Assembly: GCA_958477465.1 (NCBI GenBank)
Contig: CAUEFX010000046.1
Span: 1 to 35,827, forward strand
DNA from: an uncultured Bacteroides sp.
GTDB taxonomy: Bacteria > Bacteroidota > Bacteroidia > Bacteroidales > Bacteroidaceae
Length of the DNA stretch: 35,827 bases
Reading direction: 5' to 3'
A model generated the notes under the pieces. The model saw nothing but the letters and a program-made list of their open reading frames with translations, was not told the origin of the DNA and did not search any database. Each line of letters begins with the position of its first letter. Positions within the stretch are counted from its first letter, which is position 1. Below, piece after piece: positions 1 to 7,611 of this stretch. Made by a program: the position numbers and the translations under genes.

Positions 1-167
1 TCTTTCATTTAAACTCGGAACAAACTGATAACTACTGATTATGTTGATTTTACATCAACAGAGACAGATGGCATTTAGTCTATGTTGTGTCAATAGCGAC
101 GTTTGGCTGCTCCTAAATGCCTATCAGCCACAAACATTGAAATTTCAAAGCATTTTTAAATGAAAGA
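1..167. repeat. Nested palindromic intergenic element (cut by window edge)
   Basis: Bases 1-13 and 155-167 are exact reverse complements (13 bp). Between them lie a perfect 7-bp hairpin (42-48 with 54-60), a 9-bp pairing (70-78 with 113-121, extendable through GAT/ATC with one bulged base), and a short palindrome at 137-148. The whole stretch can fold as an outer stem enclosing three hairpins. No ORF is seen. It may be a MITE-like element, a structured RNA or the tail of the preceding transcription unit. The left arm touches base 1, so the true boundary is unknown. Confidence 0.5.
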
Positions 168-234
168 GTCGTGTCGCCACATTCTTTTATTCTTTCATTG
201 GCACATTATTATTCTTCATTTGAAAAGAAAGTTG

Positions 235-242
235 TACCTTTG
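235..242 (+). promoter_or_regulatory. Bacteroides -7 box (TACCTTTG) for the ThrE-type exporter
   Basis: TACCTTTG fits the Bacteroidales TAnnTTTG -7 consensus and lies 36 nt before the ATG at 279. I see no well-spaced TTTG -33 box; the TTTG at 219-222 is too close. This box excludes the in-frame ATG at 171 as the translation start. Confidence 0.65.
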
Positions 243-278
243 CACCCCCGAAGAAAAATAATTATTTCTATTTACAAG

Positions 279-1631
279 ATGACGGATAATAAGATAATTG
301 AGCAAGAGGAAACTTTATTGCTGCGACGTAAATTGGATCTTTTGTTGCGTACAGGTAAATTGTTGGTGGAGAGTGCGGCGGATACGAACCGCGTAGTGAG
401 AAACATGAAGCGCGTAGCGGCTTATCTGGGAATTCCGGAGGAGAAACTTCATATCGATGTCAGCTATACGATGCTGATGGTGAATGTAAGTGACGAGGCG
501 CATTCTTTTTCTAAATTCCAGAAATGCGAGAAGCATGGCATTAATATGACGGCTATTTCTGCTATCAGTAAATTGTCGTGGCGTGCTATCGAACAAGACT
601 ATTCTTTGGATGAATACGAGAAGGAGTTGGAACGGATTTCCAATATGCCTCGCAATTATGTTCCATACCTGGTAGCGATAGGAGCCGGTTTTGCTTGCGG
701 CGGTTTTTGCAAACTGTTCGGTTGTGACTGGATGGCTTTTCTTTTGGCTTCCATTTCGGCATTTGTCGGCTTTCGCGTACGTGCCCGTTTGGTAGAGTTT
801 GGCGTTAATGTATATATGAGCATTGCGATTGCTGCGTTTGTGTCTACCTGTCTGGCTTATGCCAGTTCATTTACTGGCTGGTCTTCTACACCCTATCATC
901 CGCTTTTGGCTTGTGCATTGTTTATTGTTCCGGGAGTTCCGTTGATAAACTTTGTCGATGATATGATAGATAACTATTTGCTGGTGGGTATTACCCGTGC
1001 GGCCAATACGGTTATGATGGTGGGGGCTATGGCTTTTGGTATTGCGTTGGCTATCCGCTTGTGTGTGATGGAGGATATGACTTTGGACAAGAAGTTCAGT
1101 GAGCTGAGTATGGTTCCTCATGATCCTTATTATGTATATGCCATTGCAGCCGCAATCTCGGCTATGGGATTTTCTATGATTTTCAATATTCAGCGCCGTT
1201 TGCTTTGGGTAGTGGCTGTAGGGGGAATTATTGCCGTATGTATCCGTAATTTTGTGAATTTTGAGTTGGGATTCGGTCCGGTGATAGGTTCGTTTATGGG
1301 AAGTTTTGTTGTCAGTCTGATTGCTGTCAAAGCGGTGCATTGGTTTCATGTTCCCAATCACGTATTGACCATTCCTTCGGTTATCCCGATGATTCCCGGT
1401 GTGCTGATGTATCGTGCTTTGCTTGGCTTTATCGGTATGCACGGGGTTGTAGGAGAGGTGACGGTTGCTTTTTTCAATGGAATCAATTCTGCTCTTATCA
1501 TTCTTTGTATAGCATTGGGGGTAGCAGTTCCTAATATCTTTGCCCGTCGTTACATAGCTAAAGACCGTCAGAAGTTCTTGGAAGAAGAGTTGAAGAAAAG
1601 AAAGGCGCGCGGTAAGTTTATAGAGTGGTGA
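279..1631 (+). CDS. ThrE family threonine/serine exporter-like membrane protein
   Basis: 450-aa membrane protein of the ThrE/DUF1212 plus DUF3815 superfamily, whose characterised members export threonine and serine across the inner membrane. The N-terminal third is soluble and carries the family-typical stretch starting GKLLVESAADTNRV. The rest is about ten hydrophobic segments in two blocks, and the C-terminus is a basic tail rich in K and R. The reading frame is open from 171, but a TAnnTTTG promoter at 235-242 lies inside that extension, so the ATG at 279 (MTDNKIIEQE) is chosen. It is a single-gene unit, convergent with the next transporter across a shared terminator. The actual substrate is not readable from sequence. 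Confidence 0.85.
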   Translation: MTDNKIIEQEETLLLRRKLDLLLRTGKLLVESAADTNRVVRNMKRVAAYLGIPEEKLHIDVSYTMLMVNVSDEAHSFSKFQKCEKHGINMTAISAISKLSWRAIEQDYSLDEYEKELERISNMPRNYVPYLVAIGAGFACGGFCKLFGCDWMAFLLASISAFVGFRVRARLVEFGVNVYMSIAIAAFVSTCLAYASSFTGWSSTPYHPLLACALFIVPGVPLINFVDDMIDNYLLVGITRAANTVMMVGAMAFGIALAIRLCVMEDMTLDKKFSELSMVPHDPYYVYAIAAAISAMGFSMIFNIQRRLLWVVAVGGIIAVCIRNFVNFELGFGPVIGSFMGSFVVSLIAVKAVHWFHVPNHVLTIPSVIPMIPGVLMYRALLGFIGMHGVVGEVTVAFFNGINSALIILCIALGVAVPNIFARRYIAKDRQKFLEEELKKRKARGKFIEW

Positions 1632-1690
1632 TCCCTAAAGATAAGAGAAAGAGCTGCGGATAAGGGAGTGAATCGTAGATAAGAGATAGA

Positions 1691-1736
1691 AAGAGCCGTA
1701 TCAAACTCTGTTTTGAGTGATGATACGGCTCTTTTT
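1691..1736. terminator. Bidirectional rho-independent terminator
   Basis: A perfect 13-bp stem (1691-1703 with 1721-1733) plus an inner ACTC/GAGT pairing is followed by a short T run on the plus strand. It sits between convergent genes and probably ends transcription of the exporter (+) and of the EamA transporter (-). Confidence 0.85.
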
Positions 1737-1778
1737 AGGTTTGACAGCTACAATTTGCAACCCAGCTGCTCATTTACT

Positions 1779-2696
1779 TTACACTTCTTTTCCTGCTTTT
1801 TCAAAGTCTGCCCTCGATTTGCTTTGGGTCACAATATATACTCCCAGGAATACGAGTCCGATGGCTATTCCCTTTTGCCAGCCGAAGGTTCCGATGCCCA
1901 TGATAATCGTAGCGATGGAGGCAATAATCGGTTGTACATAGTTGTACATGCTCACCACCGTGGGGCGGAGCAGCTTTTGTGCTGTCATCACACAGATATA
2001 TGCAATGAAACTTCCTCCCAATACGACATAGAGAACTTGCCAGATGGCGAGTGCTGAAATGGTGCTCCATTCGATGGCGGCCACATCATGATAAGAGAAA
2101 GGTATGTAGCACATCGATGCATAAATAAACATCCATTTATTGATGGTTATCGCCGAATATTGTTGGGAAAGTCCCTTGAAAACGGTTAGATAGATCGAGA
2201 AACTGAGCTGTGCCAGCAGGCAGAGAATATCTCCCCAAATACTGCTGTTATTGTTGCCGGAAGTCTGGCTGCCCAGTATTAATATCAATGCTCCCATTGC
2301 ACCGACAAAGATGCCGAGAACTTTCTTGTTGGTAATCGGTTCCTTCAGATAAATGGCAGCCACGATCATGGTGATGATAGGCAAAGTGGTTGTTACGATG
2401 GAGGCGTCGATGGGAGAGGTGAGAGACAAGCCGAAGATAAAAACTCCCTGGTTGAATACCAGTGCGAATAAGGATGCAAAGAATATTTTGAGCATATCCT
2501 TATGATTCACATGCTCCTGTTTACAGAAAATGGATAGAATCCAAAAAGCGGCTGCCGCACCTATCATCCGGAAAGTAGTGACCGAGAAGGCGGAAAATTC
2601 TTGCAAAGCGGATTTCCCGATGGGGGACATTAACCCCCACATTACATTGGCGGTAAGGGCATAGAGATGCCCTTGTACATTCTTGTTGATATTCAT
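1779..2696 (-). CDS. EamA/DMT-superfamily transporter (RhaT/YdcZ-like permease)
   Basis: 305-aa integral membrane protein with about ten hydrophobic segments in two EamA repeats. The first begins near residue 10 (LYALTANVMWGLMSPIGKSA) and the second near residue 150 (GDILCLLAQLSFSIYLTVFK). The length is normal for the drug/metabolite transporter superfamily, which exports or takes up small metabolites across the inner membrane. The C-terminal tail is charged (KSRADFEKAGKEV). It has its own -7 box at 2727-2734 and is divergent from the ATPase/DUF4435 pair. The substrate cannot be predicted from this sequence. Confidence 0.85.
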   Translation of the reverse strand: MNINKNVQGHLYALTANVMWGLMSPIGKSALQEFSAFSVTTFRMIGAAAAFWILSIFCKQEHVNHKDMLKIFFASLFALVFNQGVFIFGLSLTSPIDASIVTTTLPIITMIVAAIYLKEPITNKKVLGIFVGAMGALILILGSQTSGNNNSSIWGDILCLLAQLSFSIYLTVFKGLSQQYSAITINKWMFIYASMCYIPFSYHDVAAIEWSTISALAIWQVLYVVLGGSFIAYICVMTAQKLLRPTVVSMYNYVQPIIASIATIIMGIGTFGWQKGIAIGLVFLGVYIVTQSKSRADFEKAGKEV

Positions 2697-2726
2697 CTTT
2701 TTGTTACCTTATATTGAAAACTGCTG

Positions 2727-2734
2727 CAAAGGTA
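2727..2734 (-). promoter_or_regulatory. -7 box (TACCTTTG on minus strand) for the EamA transporter
   Basis: Read on the minus strand this is TACCTTTG, matching TAnnTTTG, 30 nt before the start codon at 2696. No clear -33 element is seen. Confidence 0.6.
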
Positions 2735-2757
2735 ACCATTTTATCATTTGAATTGTC

Positions 2758-2765
2758 TATATTTG
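2758..2765 (+). promoter_or_regulatory. -7 box (TATATTTG) for the ATPase/DUF4435 pair
   Basis: TATATTTG matches TAnnTTTG and ends 23 nt before the ATG at 2789, which implies a short leader. It is divergent from the EamA promoter, 23 bp away, so the two transcription units share a compact control region. Confidence 0.55.
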
Positions 2766-2788
2766 CCTTGATATAAAGTAATAACAAT

Positions 2789-3631
2789 ATGGAAAAACAG
2801 GCCAATTATATCAGACGCATTGAAATAAACGGGTTGTGGGGGCGGTTTAACATTGCCTGGGACTTGCGTCCGGATGTGAATATCCTTTCCGGAATCAATG
2901 GTGTCGGTAAAACAACGATTCTGAACCGTTCCGTCAATTACCTGGAAGAGCTGTCCGGTGAGATGAAGAATGGCATAAAGCAGGGTGTACATATCTACTT
3001 TGATGACCCTGAAGCAACTTACATCCCTTACGATGTGATTCGCAGTTACGACCGTCCTTTGGTCATGGGCGATTTCACCGCCCGGATGGCTGACAAGAAT
3101 GTGAAGTCTGAACTTGACTGGCAACTTTATCTTCTGCAACGCCGTTATCTGGACTATCAGGTGAATGTAGGGAATAAGATGATCGAACTCCTGGCCGGTA
3201 ATACGGAAAAAGGGAGGGAGAAAGCTGCCGGCTTGTCATTGGCGAAGAAACGTTTTCAGGATCTGATAGACGACCTCTTCAGTTATACACGGAAGAAGAT
3301 AGACCGTAAGCGGAATGATATTGCTTTTTATCAGGACGGGGAGTTGCTGCTGCCCTACAAGCTCTCTTCCGGTGAGAAGCAGATGCTCGTCATCCTGTTG
3401 ACGGTATTGGTACAGAATAATGAACATTATGTGCTCTTCATGGACGAACCGGAAGCGTCTCTTCACATCGAATGGCAGCAGAAACTGATTGCCATGATCC
3501 GTGAACTGAACCCGAATGTGCAGATTATCCTTACCACCCATTCGCCTGCCCTCATCATGGAAGGGTGGCTCGATGCAGTGACCGAAGTGAGTGATATAAC
3601 AACGAATATGACTGAAAACTCTAACTCATAA
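2789..3631 (+). CDS. ABC-type AAA ATPase (AAA_15/AAA_21, RecF/OLD-like), partner of DUF4435 protein
   Basis: 280-aa soluble ATPase with all ABC-class motifs: Walker A GINGVGKT at residues 35-42 (K41), signature LSSGEKQ at 192-198, Walker B LFMDEPE from 216 with catalytic E220, and H-loop histidine H251 in TTHSPA. The middle (about 100-180) is a helical, charged insertion, too short for a full SMC coiled coil. This is the layout of single-chain RecF/OLD-like ATPases. Its stop is 9 nt before the DUF4435 gene, so the two are almost certainly co-transcribed and probably form a complex. The pairing matches the AriA-AriB arrangement of the PARIS anti-phage system, but at 280 aa this ATPase is clearly shorter than the AriA I recall. 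A housekeeping role remains possible. Confidence 0.85.
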   Translation: MEKQANYIRRIEINGLWGRFNIAWDLRPDVNILSGINGVGKTTILNRSVNYLEELSGEMKNGIKQGVHIYFDDPEATYIPYDVIRSYDRPLVMGDFTARMADKNVKSELDWQLYLLQRRYLDYQVNVGNKMIELLAGNTEKGREKAAGLSLAKKRFQDLIDDLFSYTRKKIDRKRNDIAFYQDGELLLPYKLSSGEKQMLVILLTVLVQNNEHYVLFMDEPEASLHIEWQQKLIAMIRELNPNVQIILTTHSPALIMEGWLDAVTEVSDITTNMTENSNS

Positions 3632-3640
3632 ACCGTTTCC

Positions 3641-4639
3641 ATGGCTCGGAACTTACGCGATAATCTGACCTCTTCTTACTTCGATGCTGCCAACAGACTG
3701 TATCCAAAGAAAGCTCGCCGAAGGATTGTGGCTTATGTAGAGAGTTACGATGATGTGCCTTTCTGGCGTACTTTGTTTGAAGAGTTTGAAAATGACGAGT
3801 GTTACTTTCAGGTAATGCTCCCTTCGGCCACTTCGCTGGCGAAAGGGAAGAAGATGGTATTGATGAACACACTAAACACGGCAGAACTGGGAAAAAGTCT
3901 GATCGCTTGTGTAGACAGTGACTATGATTTCCTTTTGCAGGGCGCTACTGCTACTTCCCGGAAAATAAACAGTAACAGGTATATCTTTCAGACTTATACC
4001 TATGCAATCGAGAACCATCATTGCTTTGCCGAGAGCTTGCACGAGGTATGTGTGCAGGCCACTTTGAATGACCGTCCTCTGATTGATTTTGCTGCTTTCA
4101 TGCGGCACTATTCCCAAATCGCTTATCCTCTTTTCCTGTGGAATGTATGGTTCTACCGGCAACACGATACGCACACCTTTCCGATGAGTGACTTTAATTC
4201 GTATATCCGTTTGAAGAATGTAAGTCTACGGCATCCGGAACGGAGCCTGGAAGCCATGAAAAGGGAGGTGTCGGCCAAATTGTCCGAACTGAAAACGCGT
4301 TTTCCTCATTGCGTCGGTAAGGTGGAGGCCTTGGGCGTCGAACTGGAGAAGTTAGGGCTGGTGCCGGAGACTACGTACCTGTATATTCAGGGACATCATA
4401 TAATGGATAACGTAGTGATGAAACTGCTGATACCGGTCTGCACGGCTTTGCGCAGAGAGCGGGAGCAGGAAATAAAGAAATTGGCCGAGCATGATGAACA
4501 ATATCGCAATGAATTGACTTGTTATCAGAACAGCCAGATTAATGTGGAGATCATGCTGAAGAAAAACAGTGCTTACAGATCGCTGTATCTCCATCAATGG
4601 TTGCGTGATGATGTGAGAGAATTCCTTGAGAAAGGATGA
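3641..4639 (+). CDS. DUF4435 (TOPRIM-like) protein, AriB-like partner of the ATPase
   Basis: 332-aa soluble protein. Near the N-terminus a strand-loop motif VAYVESYDDVPFW supplies a TOPRIM-type acidic residue (E34) with nearby D37/D38. A second motif, IACVDSDYDFL, supplies the D92/D94/D96 cluster. Conserved glutamate followed by DxD is the metal-binding signature of TOPRIM/OLD nucleases, and this spacing with a following YAIENHHCF stretch is what I associate with DUF4435. DUF4435 is the domain of AriB, the toxin nuclease of PARIS, which cleaves host tRNA when released from its ATPase. The C-terminal half (about 230-330) is helical and charged. No membrane segment or signal peptide is seen. 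Function here is inferred from architecture and pairing. Confidence 0.75.
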   Translation: MARNLRDNLTSSYFDAANRLYPKKARRRIVAYVESYDDVPFWRTLFEEFENDECYFQVMLPSATSLAKGKKMVLMNTLNTAELGKSLIACVDSDYDFLLQGATATSRKINSNRYIFQTYTYAIENHHCFAESLHEVCVQATLNDRPLIDFAAFMRHYSQIAYPLFLWNVWFYRQHDTHTFPMSDFNSYIRLKNVSLRHPERSLEAMKREVSAKLSELKTRFPHCVGKVEALGVELEKLGLVPETTYLYIQGHHIMDNVVMKLLIPVCTALRREREQEIKKLAEHDEQYRNELTCYQNSQINVEIMLKKNSAYRSLYLHQWLRDDVREFLEKG

Positions 4640-4698
4640 GTGACAGACAAGGCATTTTGCTGTTGCCTTATTAAAAACAGCGACTGAAAAACAGTTTA

Positions 4699-5955
4699 AT
4701 GGAACAAGTAACAGGCTTTATTAATGAAATCCTTCTTTCGTGGGGATTCGGTCAGCCGTGGGCTGATGATTTGACGAGTGCTATTATTTTAGTTATAATT
4801 CTTGCCATCGCTTTTCTGGGAGATGCCATTTGCCGGCATGTTATTCTCACAGTGGTTACCAGACTGGTGAAGAAGACCAAGGCAACGTGGGATGATATTG
4901 TTTTCGACCGTAAGGTGCTGACTCATGTCAGTCATCTGGTAGCGCCGATTTTGCTGTATATATTGTTGCCGTTGGCGATAACCAATGCCGGGTTGTTGAG
5001 TTTCATACAGCGTATTTGCATGATTTATATCATCGCTGTCTTTTTGAGGTTCATCAGCTCTTTGCTGACTGCACTCTTTCAGGTGTATAGTGAGAAAGAG
5101 CAGTTTCGCGACCGTCCTTTGAAAGGATTGTTGCAGACCGTGCAGGTCGCCCTTTTCTTTATCGGCGGTATAACCATTGTCAGCATTTTGATTGATAAGT
5201 CGCCGATGGTCTTGCTTACCGGTCTGGGTGCTTCGGCTGCTGTCTTGATGTTGGTATTTAAAGACAGTATCATGGGCTTTGTATCCGGTATACAACTTTC
5301 GGCTAACAATATGCTGCGGGTGGGCGATTGGATTCAGATGCCGAAATATGGTGCTGACGGCACGGTGATTGAAGTGACTCTGAATACGGTGAAGGTGCGG
5401 AACTGGGATAATACGATTACGACCATTCCTCCTTATGCCCTTGTCAGTGATTCTTTTCAGAACTGGCGCGGCATGCAGGAGTCCGGAGGACGCCGTATCA
5501 AACGCTCTATCAGCATCGATATGAATAGTGTGAAGTTCTGTACGCCGGAAATGCTCGCTAAATACAAGAAAATACAGTTATTGAAAGACTACATTGAAGA
5601 GACGGAAAAGGTGGTGGAGGAGTACAATAAAGAACATGGAATAGACAACTCTATCTTGGTAAACGGCCGTCGCCAGACGAATTTGGGCGTGTTCCGTGCT
5701 TATCTGACGAATTATCTGAAGAGTCTGCCCACGGTGAATCAAGACCTTACTTGCATGGTACGCCAGTTGCAGCCTACCGAAACAGGTATTCCTCTCGAAC
5801 TTTATTTCTTTTCTGCAATCAAAACGTGGGTTCCTTATGAGGGCGTGCAGGCCGATGTCTTCGATCATGTTCTTGCCATTATTCCGGAATTTGATTTGCA
5901 TGTCTTCCAGAATCCCACAGGTGAGGACTTTAGGGAGTTGAGCAGGAAGTCATAA
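4699..5955 (+). CDS. MscS-family mechanosensitive channel, YbdG-like
   Basis: 418 aa, the size of E. coli YbdG (about 415 aa) rather than MscS itself. Hydrophobic helices lie near residues 25-55, 78-100, 103-128, 146-165 and 168-200. The last is the glycine/alanine-rich pore helix TGLGASAAVLMLVFKDS (174-190). It is followed by the cytoplasmic beta domain with VGDWIQMPKYGADGTV (208-223) and the QNWRGM motif (254-259). Such channels open under membrane tension and release solutes on osmotic downshift; YbdG-type channels are small-conductance or modulatory. It starts 59 nt after the DUF4435 gene with no obvious promoter between, so read-through is possible. A perfect palindrome follows the stop. 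Confidence 0.9.
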   Translation: MEQVTGFINEILLSWGFGQPWADDLTSAIILVIILAIAFLGDAICRHVILTVVTRLVKKTKATWDDIVFDRKVLTHVSHLVAPILLYILLPLAITNAGLLSFIQRICMIYIIAVFLRFISSLLTALFQVYSEKEQFRDRPLKGLLQTVQVALFFIGGITIVSILIDKSPMVLLTGLGASAAVLMLVFKDSIMGFVSGIQLSANNMLRVGDWIQMPKYGADGTVIEVTLNTVKVRNWDNTITTIPPYALVSDSFQNWRGMQESGGRRIKRSISIDMNSVKFCTPEMLAKYKKIQLLKDYIEETEKVVEEYNKEHGIDNSILVNGRRQTNLGVFRAYLTNYLKSLPTVNQDLTCMVRQLQPTETGIPLELYFFSAIKTWVPYEGVQADVFDHVLAIIPEFDLHVFQNPTGEDFRELSRKS

Positions 5956-6008
5956 CTGCCGCTCTGCAGGGCTTTCCTCTCTTTTTATTTTGCCTGCTAC
6001 CTCTTCCC

Positions 6009-6090
6009 CCTTTTCAAAGAGATCGAGGGTGTGTCAAAATGATTCCTAAGTTTTACTCATTTTGACACACCCTCGATCTCTTTGAAAAGG
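6009..6090. repeat. Perfect 34-bp-arm palindrome, dispersed element and likely bidirectional terminator
   Basis: Bases 6009-6042 and 6057-6090 are exact reverse complements, with a 14-nt loop. The element lies between the convergent channel and aldo/keto reductase genes. Words from its right half recur, partly in the opposite orientation, in the element at 11084-11185: TCAAAATGAG followed by AAAACTTAG, and CTTTGAAAAGGACATTT. That indicates a dispersed repeat family rather than a one-off terminator. Confidence 0.8.
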
Positions 6091-6126
6091 ACATTTTGAT
6101 AAACCTTCGTTTTTATTGAATGTCAC

Positions 6127-7140
6127 TTAGTTGTTGCCGGACTCTAATACGCTCTCTATCTTTTCAATCTCTTCTTTTGCAAACGAGAGATTTTTTATCG
6201 CTTTTAAGTTGTCTTCCAGTTGCGCGGTCGAACTTGCTCCCACGATCACTGAAGTTACCAAGTCATCTTTTAATACCCATGCCAATGCCATTTCCGCCAA
6301 AGTTTGTCCTCGTTGTCCGGCTATTTCGTTCAGGGCTTTGATTTTGCGTAATACGTCTTCGGTCAACTGCTCCTTTTTAAGAAAGCCGCCACGGGCCATT
6401 CGGGAATCCTCCGGAATACCGTTAATGTACCGGTTGGTCAACAGCCCTTGTGCCAGCGGAGAGAATGCGATGAATCCCGTACCGTTCTCTTGGGCCTGCT
6501 GCAAAATACCCTCTTTTTCCGGTTCGCGGTTGAACAGATTGTACCTTCCCTGATAGAGCAGGCAATGCACATCTCTCTCTTCCAAATAGTGGTAAGCAAA
6601 TGCTGCTGCCTCTTTCGGGTATTTGGATATGCCCACATACAGGGCTTTTCCTTGGCGGACGATGTCCACCAGGGTTTGAAGCGTTTCTTCGAGCGGAGTA
6701 ACCGGATCATAACGATGCGAATAGAAGATATCCACATATTCAAGGTTCATGCGTTTCAGGCTCTGGTTGAGGCTCGCCATCAGGTTTTTTCGTGAGCCCC
6801 ATTCACCGTAAGGGCCGGGCCACATGTCATGTCCGGCTTTGGTGGAGATAAACAGCTCGTCGCGGTAAGGCATGAACGACTTTTTCATAATTTCTCCGAA
6901 GGTCTCTTCCGCCGAACCGTAAGACGGACCGTAATTGTTTGCCAGGTCGAAGTGGGTGATCCCTTTGTCAAAGGCGTAATGGGCCATTCGCTGGCTGTTT
7001 GAGAAAGTATCCACATCTCCGAAATTATGCCATAATCCCAGTGAGATTTCCGGAAGCATGATGCCGCTTTTTCCGCAACGGCGGTATTTCATGCCATTCT
7101 TGTATCTGTCATCGGCGGCTGAATAAATAGGTGTTATCAT
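6127..7140 (-). CDS. Aldo/keto reductase, YghZ-like (NADPH-dependent)
   Basis: 337-aa cytosolic TIM-barrel oxidoreductase. The AKR catalytic tetrad is visible as D65 and Y70 (THFDLANNYGP), K101 (LFISTKAG) and H142 (DIFYSHRYDP). The C-terminal NADPH-binding signature is VTSVIVGASS. The segment GHDMWPGPYGEWGSRKNL between K101 and H142 is typical of the YghZ/L-glyceraldehyde-3-phosphate reductase and voltage-gated potassium channel beta-like branch. The family reduces toxic or metabolic aldehydes with NADPH. It is a single-gene unit with its own -7 box at 7172-7179 and the palindrome as terminator. The exact substrate is not determinable. Confidence 0.9.
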   Translation of the reverse strand: MITPIYSAADDRYKNGMKYRRCGKSGIMLPEISLGLWHNFGDVDTFSNSQRMAHYAFDKGITHFDLANNYGPSYGSAEETFGEIMKKSFMPYRDELFISTKAGHDMWPGPYGEWGSRKNLMASLNQSLKRMNLEYVDIFYSHRYDPVTPLEETLQTLVDIVRQGKALYVGISKYPKEAAAFAYHYLEERDVHCLLYQGRYNLFNREPEKEGILQQAQENGTGFIAFSPLAQGLLTNRYINGIPEDSRMARGGFLKKEQLTEDVLRKIKALNEIAGQRGQTLAEMALAWVLKDDLVTSVIVGASSTAQLEDNLKAIKNLSFAKEEIEKIESVLESGNN

Positions 7141-7171
7141 ATATTTTATTAAGATATGTCTGTTGTAGAAA

Positions 7172-7179
7172 CAAATTTA
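7172..7179 (-). promoter_or_regulatory. -7 box (TAAATTTG on minus strand) for the aldo/keto reductase
   Basis: The minus strand reads TAAATTTG, matching TAnnTTTG, 31 nt before the start codon. Further upstream, an AT-rich palindrome with 9-bp arms around G7222 (7213-7231) could be an operator, but nothing proves it. The rest of 7180-7440 shows no ORF I trust. Confidence 0.55.
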
Positions 7180-7447
7180 GATGAAAATCACGAGATTTCC
7201 ACACCCGCAGGATATAAAAAAGTTTTTTATAGAGAAGAAAGATGCGTTTTCAAGGAGAGTCAGGCGAATAGTCAGCTTAATTTTTTCTTGTAAAATGACT
7301 GAACGGCAATTGGACTGTCTCTAAAGTTCATAAGAAAGAAATGGATGAAAACTCGTGTGCCTGAGGGCCGCAAAAATAATTTATTTTGTTTTAGTTTTTT
7401 TTGAACTTGGGAATCGGCAAGAAGATATTTTTAACGAAAAAAGGTGT

Positions 7448-7467
7448 TATTTTTGCGCCCGCAAAAA
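7448..7467 (+). promoter_or_regulatory. -7 box (TATTTTTG) embedded in a palindrome, fimbria-type locus promoter
   Basis: TATTTTTG at 7448-7455 matches the TAnnTTTG -7 box. It overlaps an inverted repeat with 8-bp arms (7450-7457 with 7460-7467, 2-nt centre). The promoter rules out an ATG upstream of about 7462 as the start of the next gene. It would leave a leader of roughly 150 nt before the ATG at 7612. Confidence 0.5.
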
Positions 7468-7611
7468 ATAAAATGTGACAGACAAAACATGCTACGCTTA
7501 AAGAGTATAGAGGCTGAAAGGCGTATATTCTTAATGGGGAATCTGAAACTTCTGTGTATTCCGATATATGCTGTAAAAGATATAAAAACGATATATGATC
7601 TGTTTTTATAT

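Noticed and set aside
219..222. TTTG as a -33 box for the exporter promoter
   Set aside because: Only 12 nt from the -7 box, whereas about 19-21 nt is expected.
867..1442. Minus-strand 191-codon open frame
   Set aside because: Antisense to the ThrE-type exporter, with His/Asn/Thr-rich sequence typical of a reverse shadow; no promoter or family.
7141..7611. Invertible (phase-variable) promoter upstream of the fimbria-type genes
   Set aside because: I looked for inverted repeats flanking the promoter and found only short local palindromes (7213-7231, 7450-7467); no recombinase gene is nearby.
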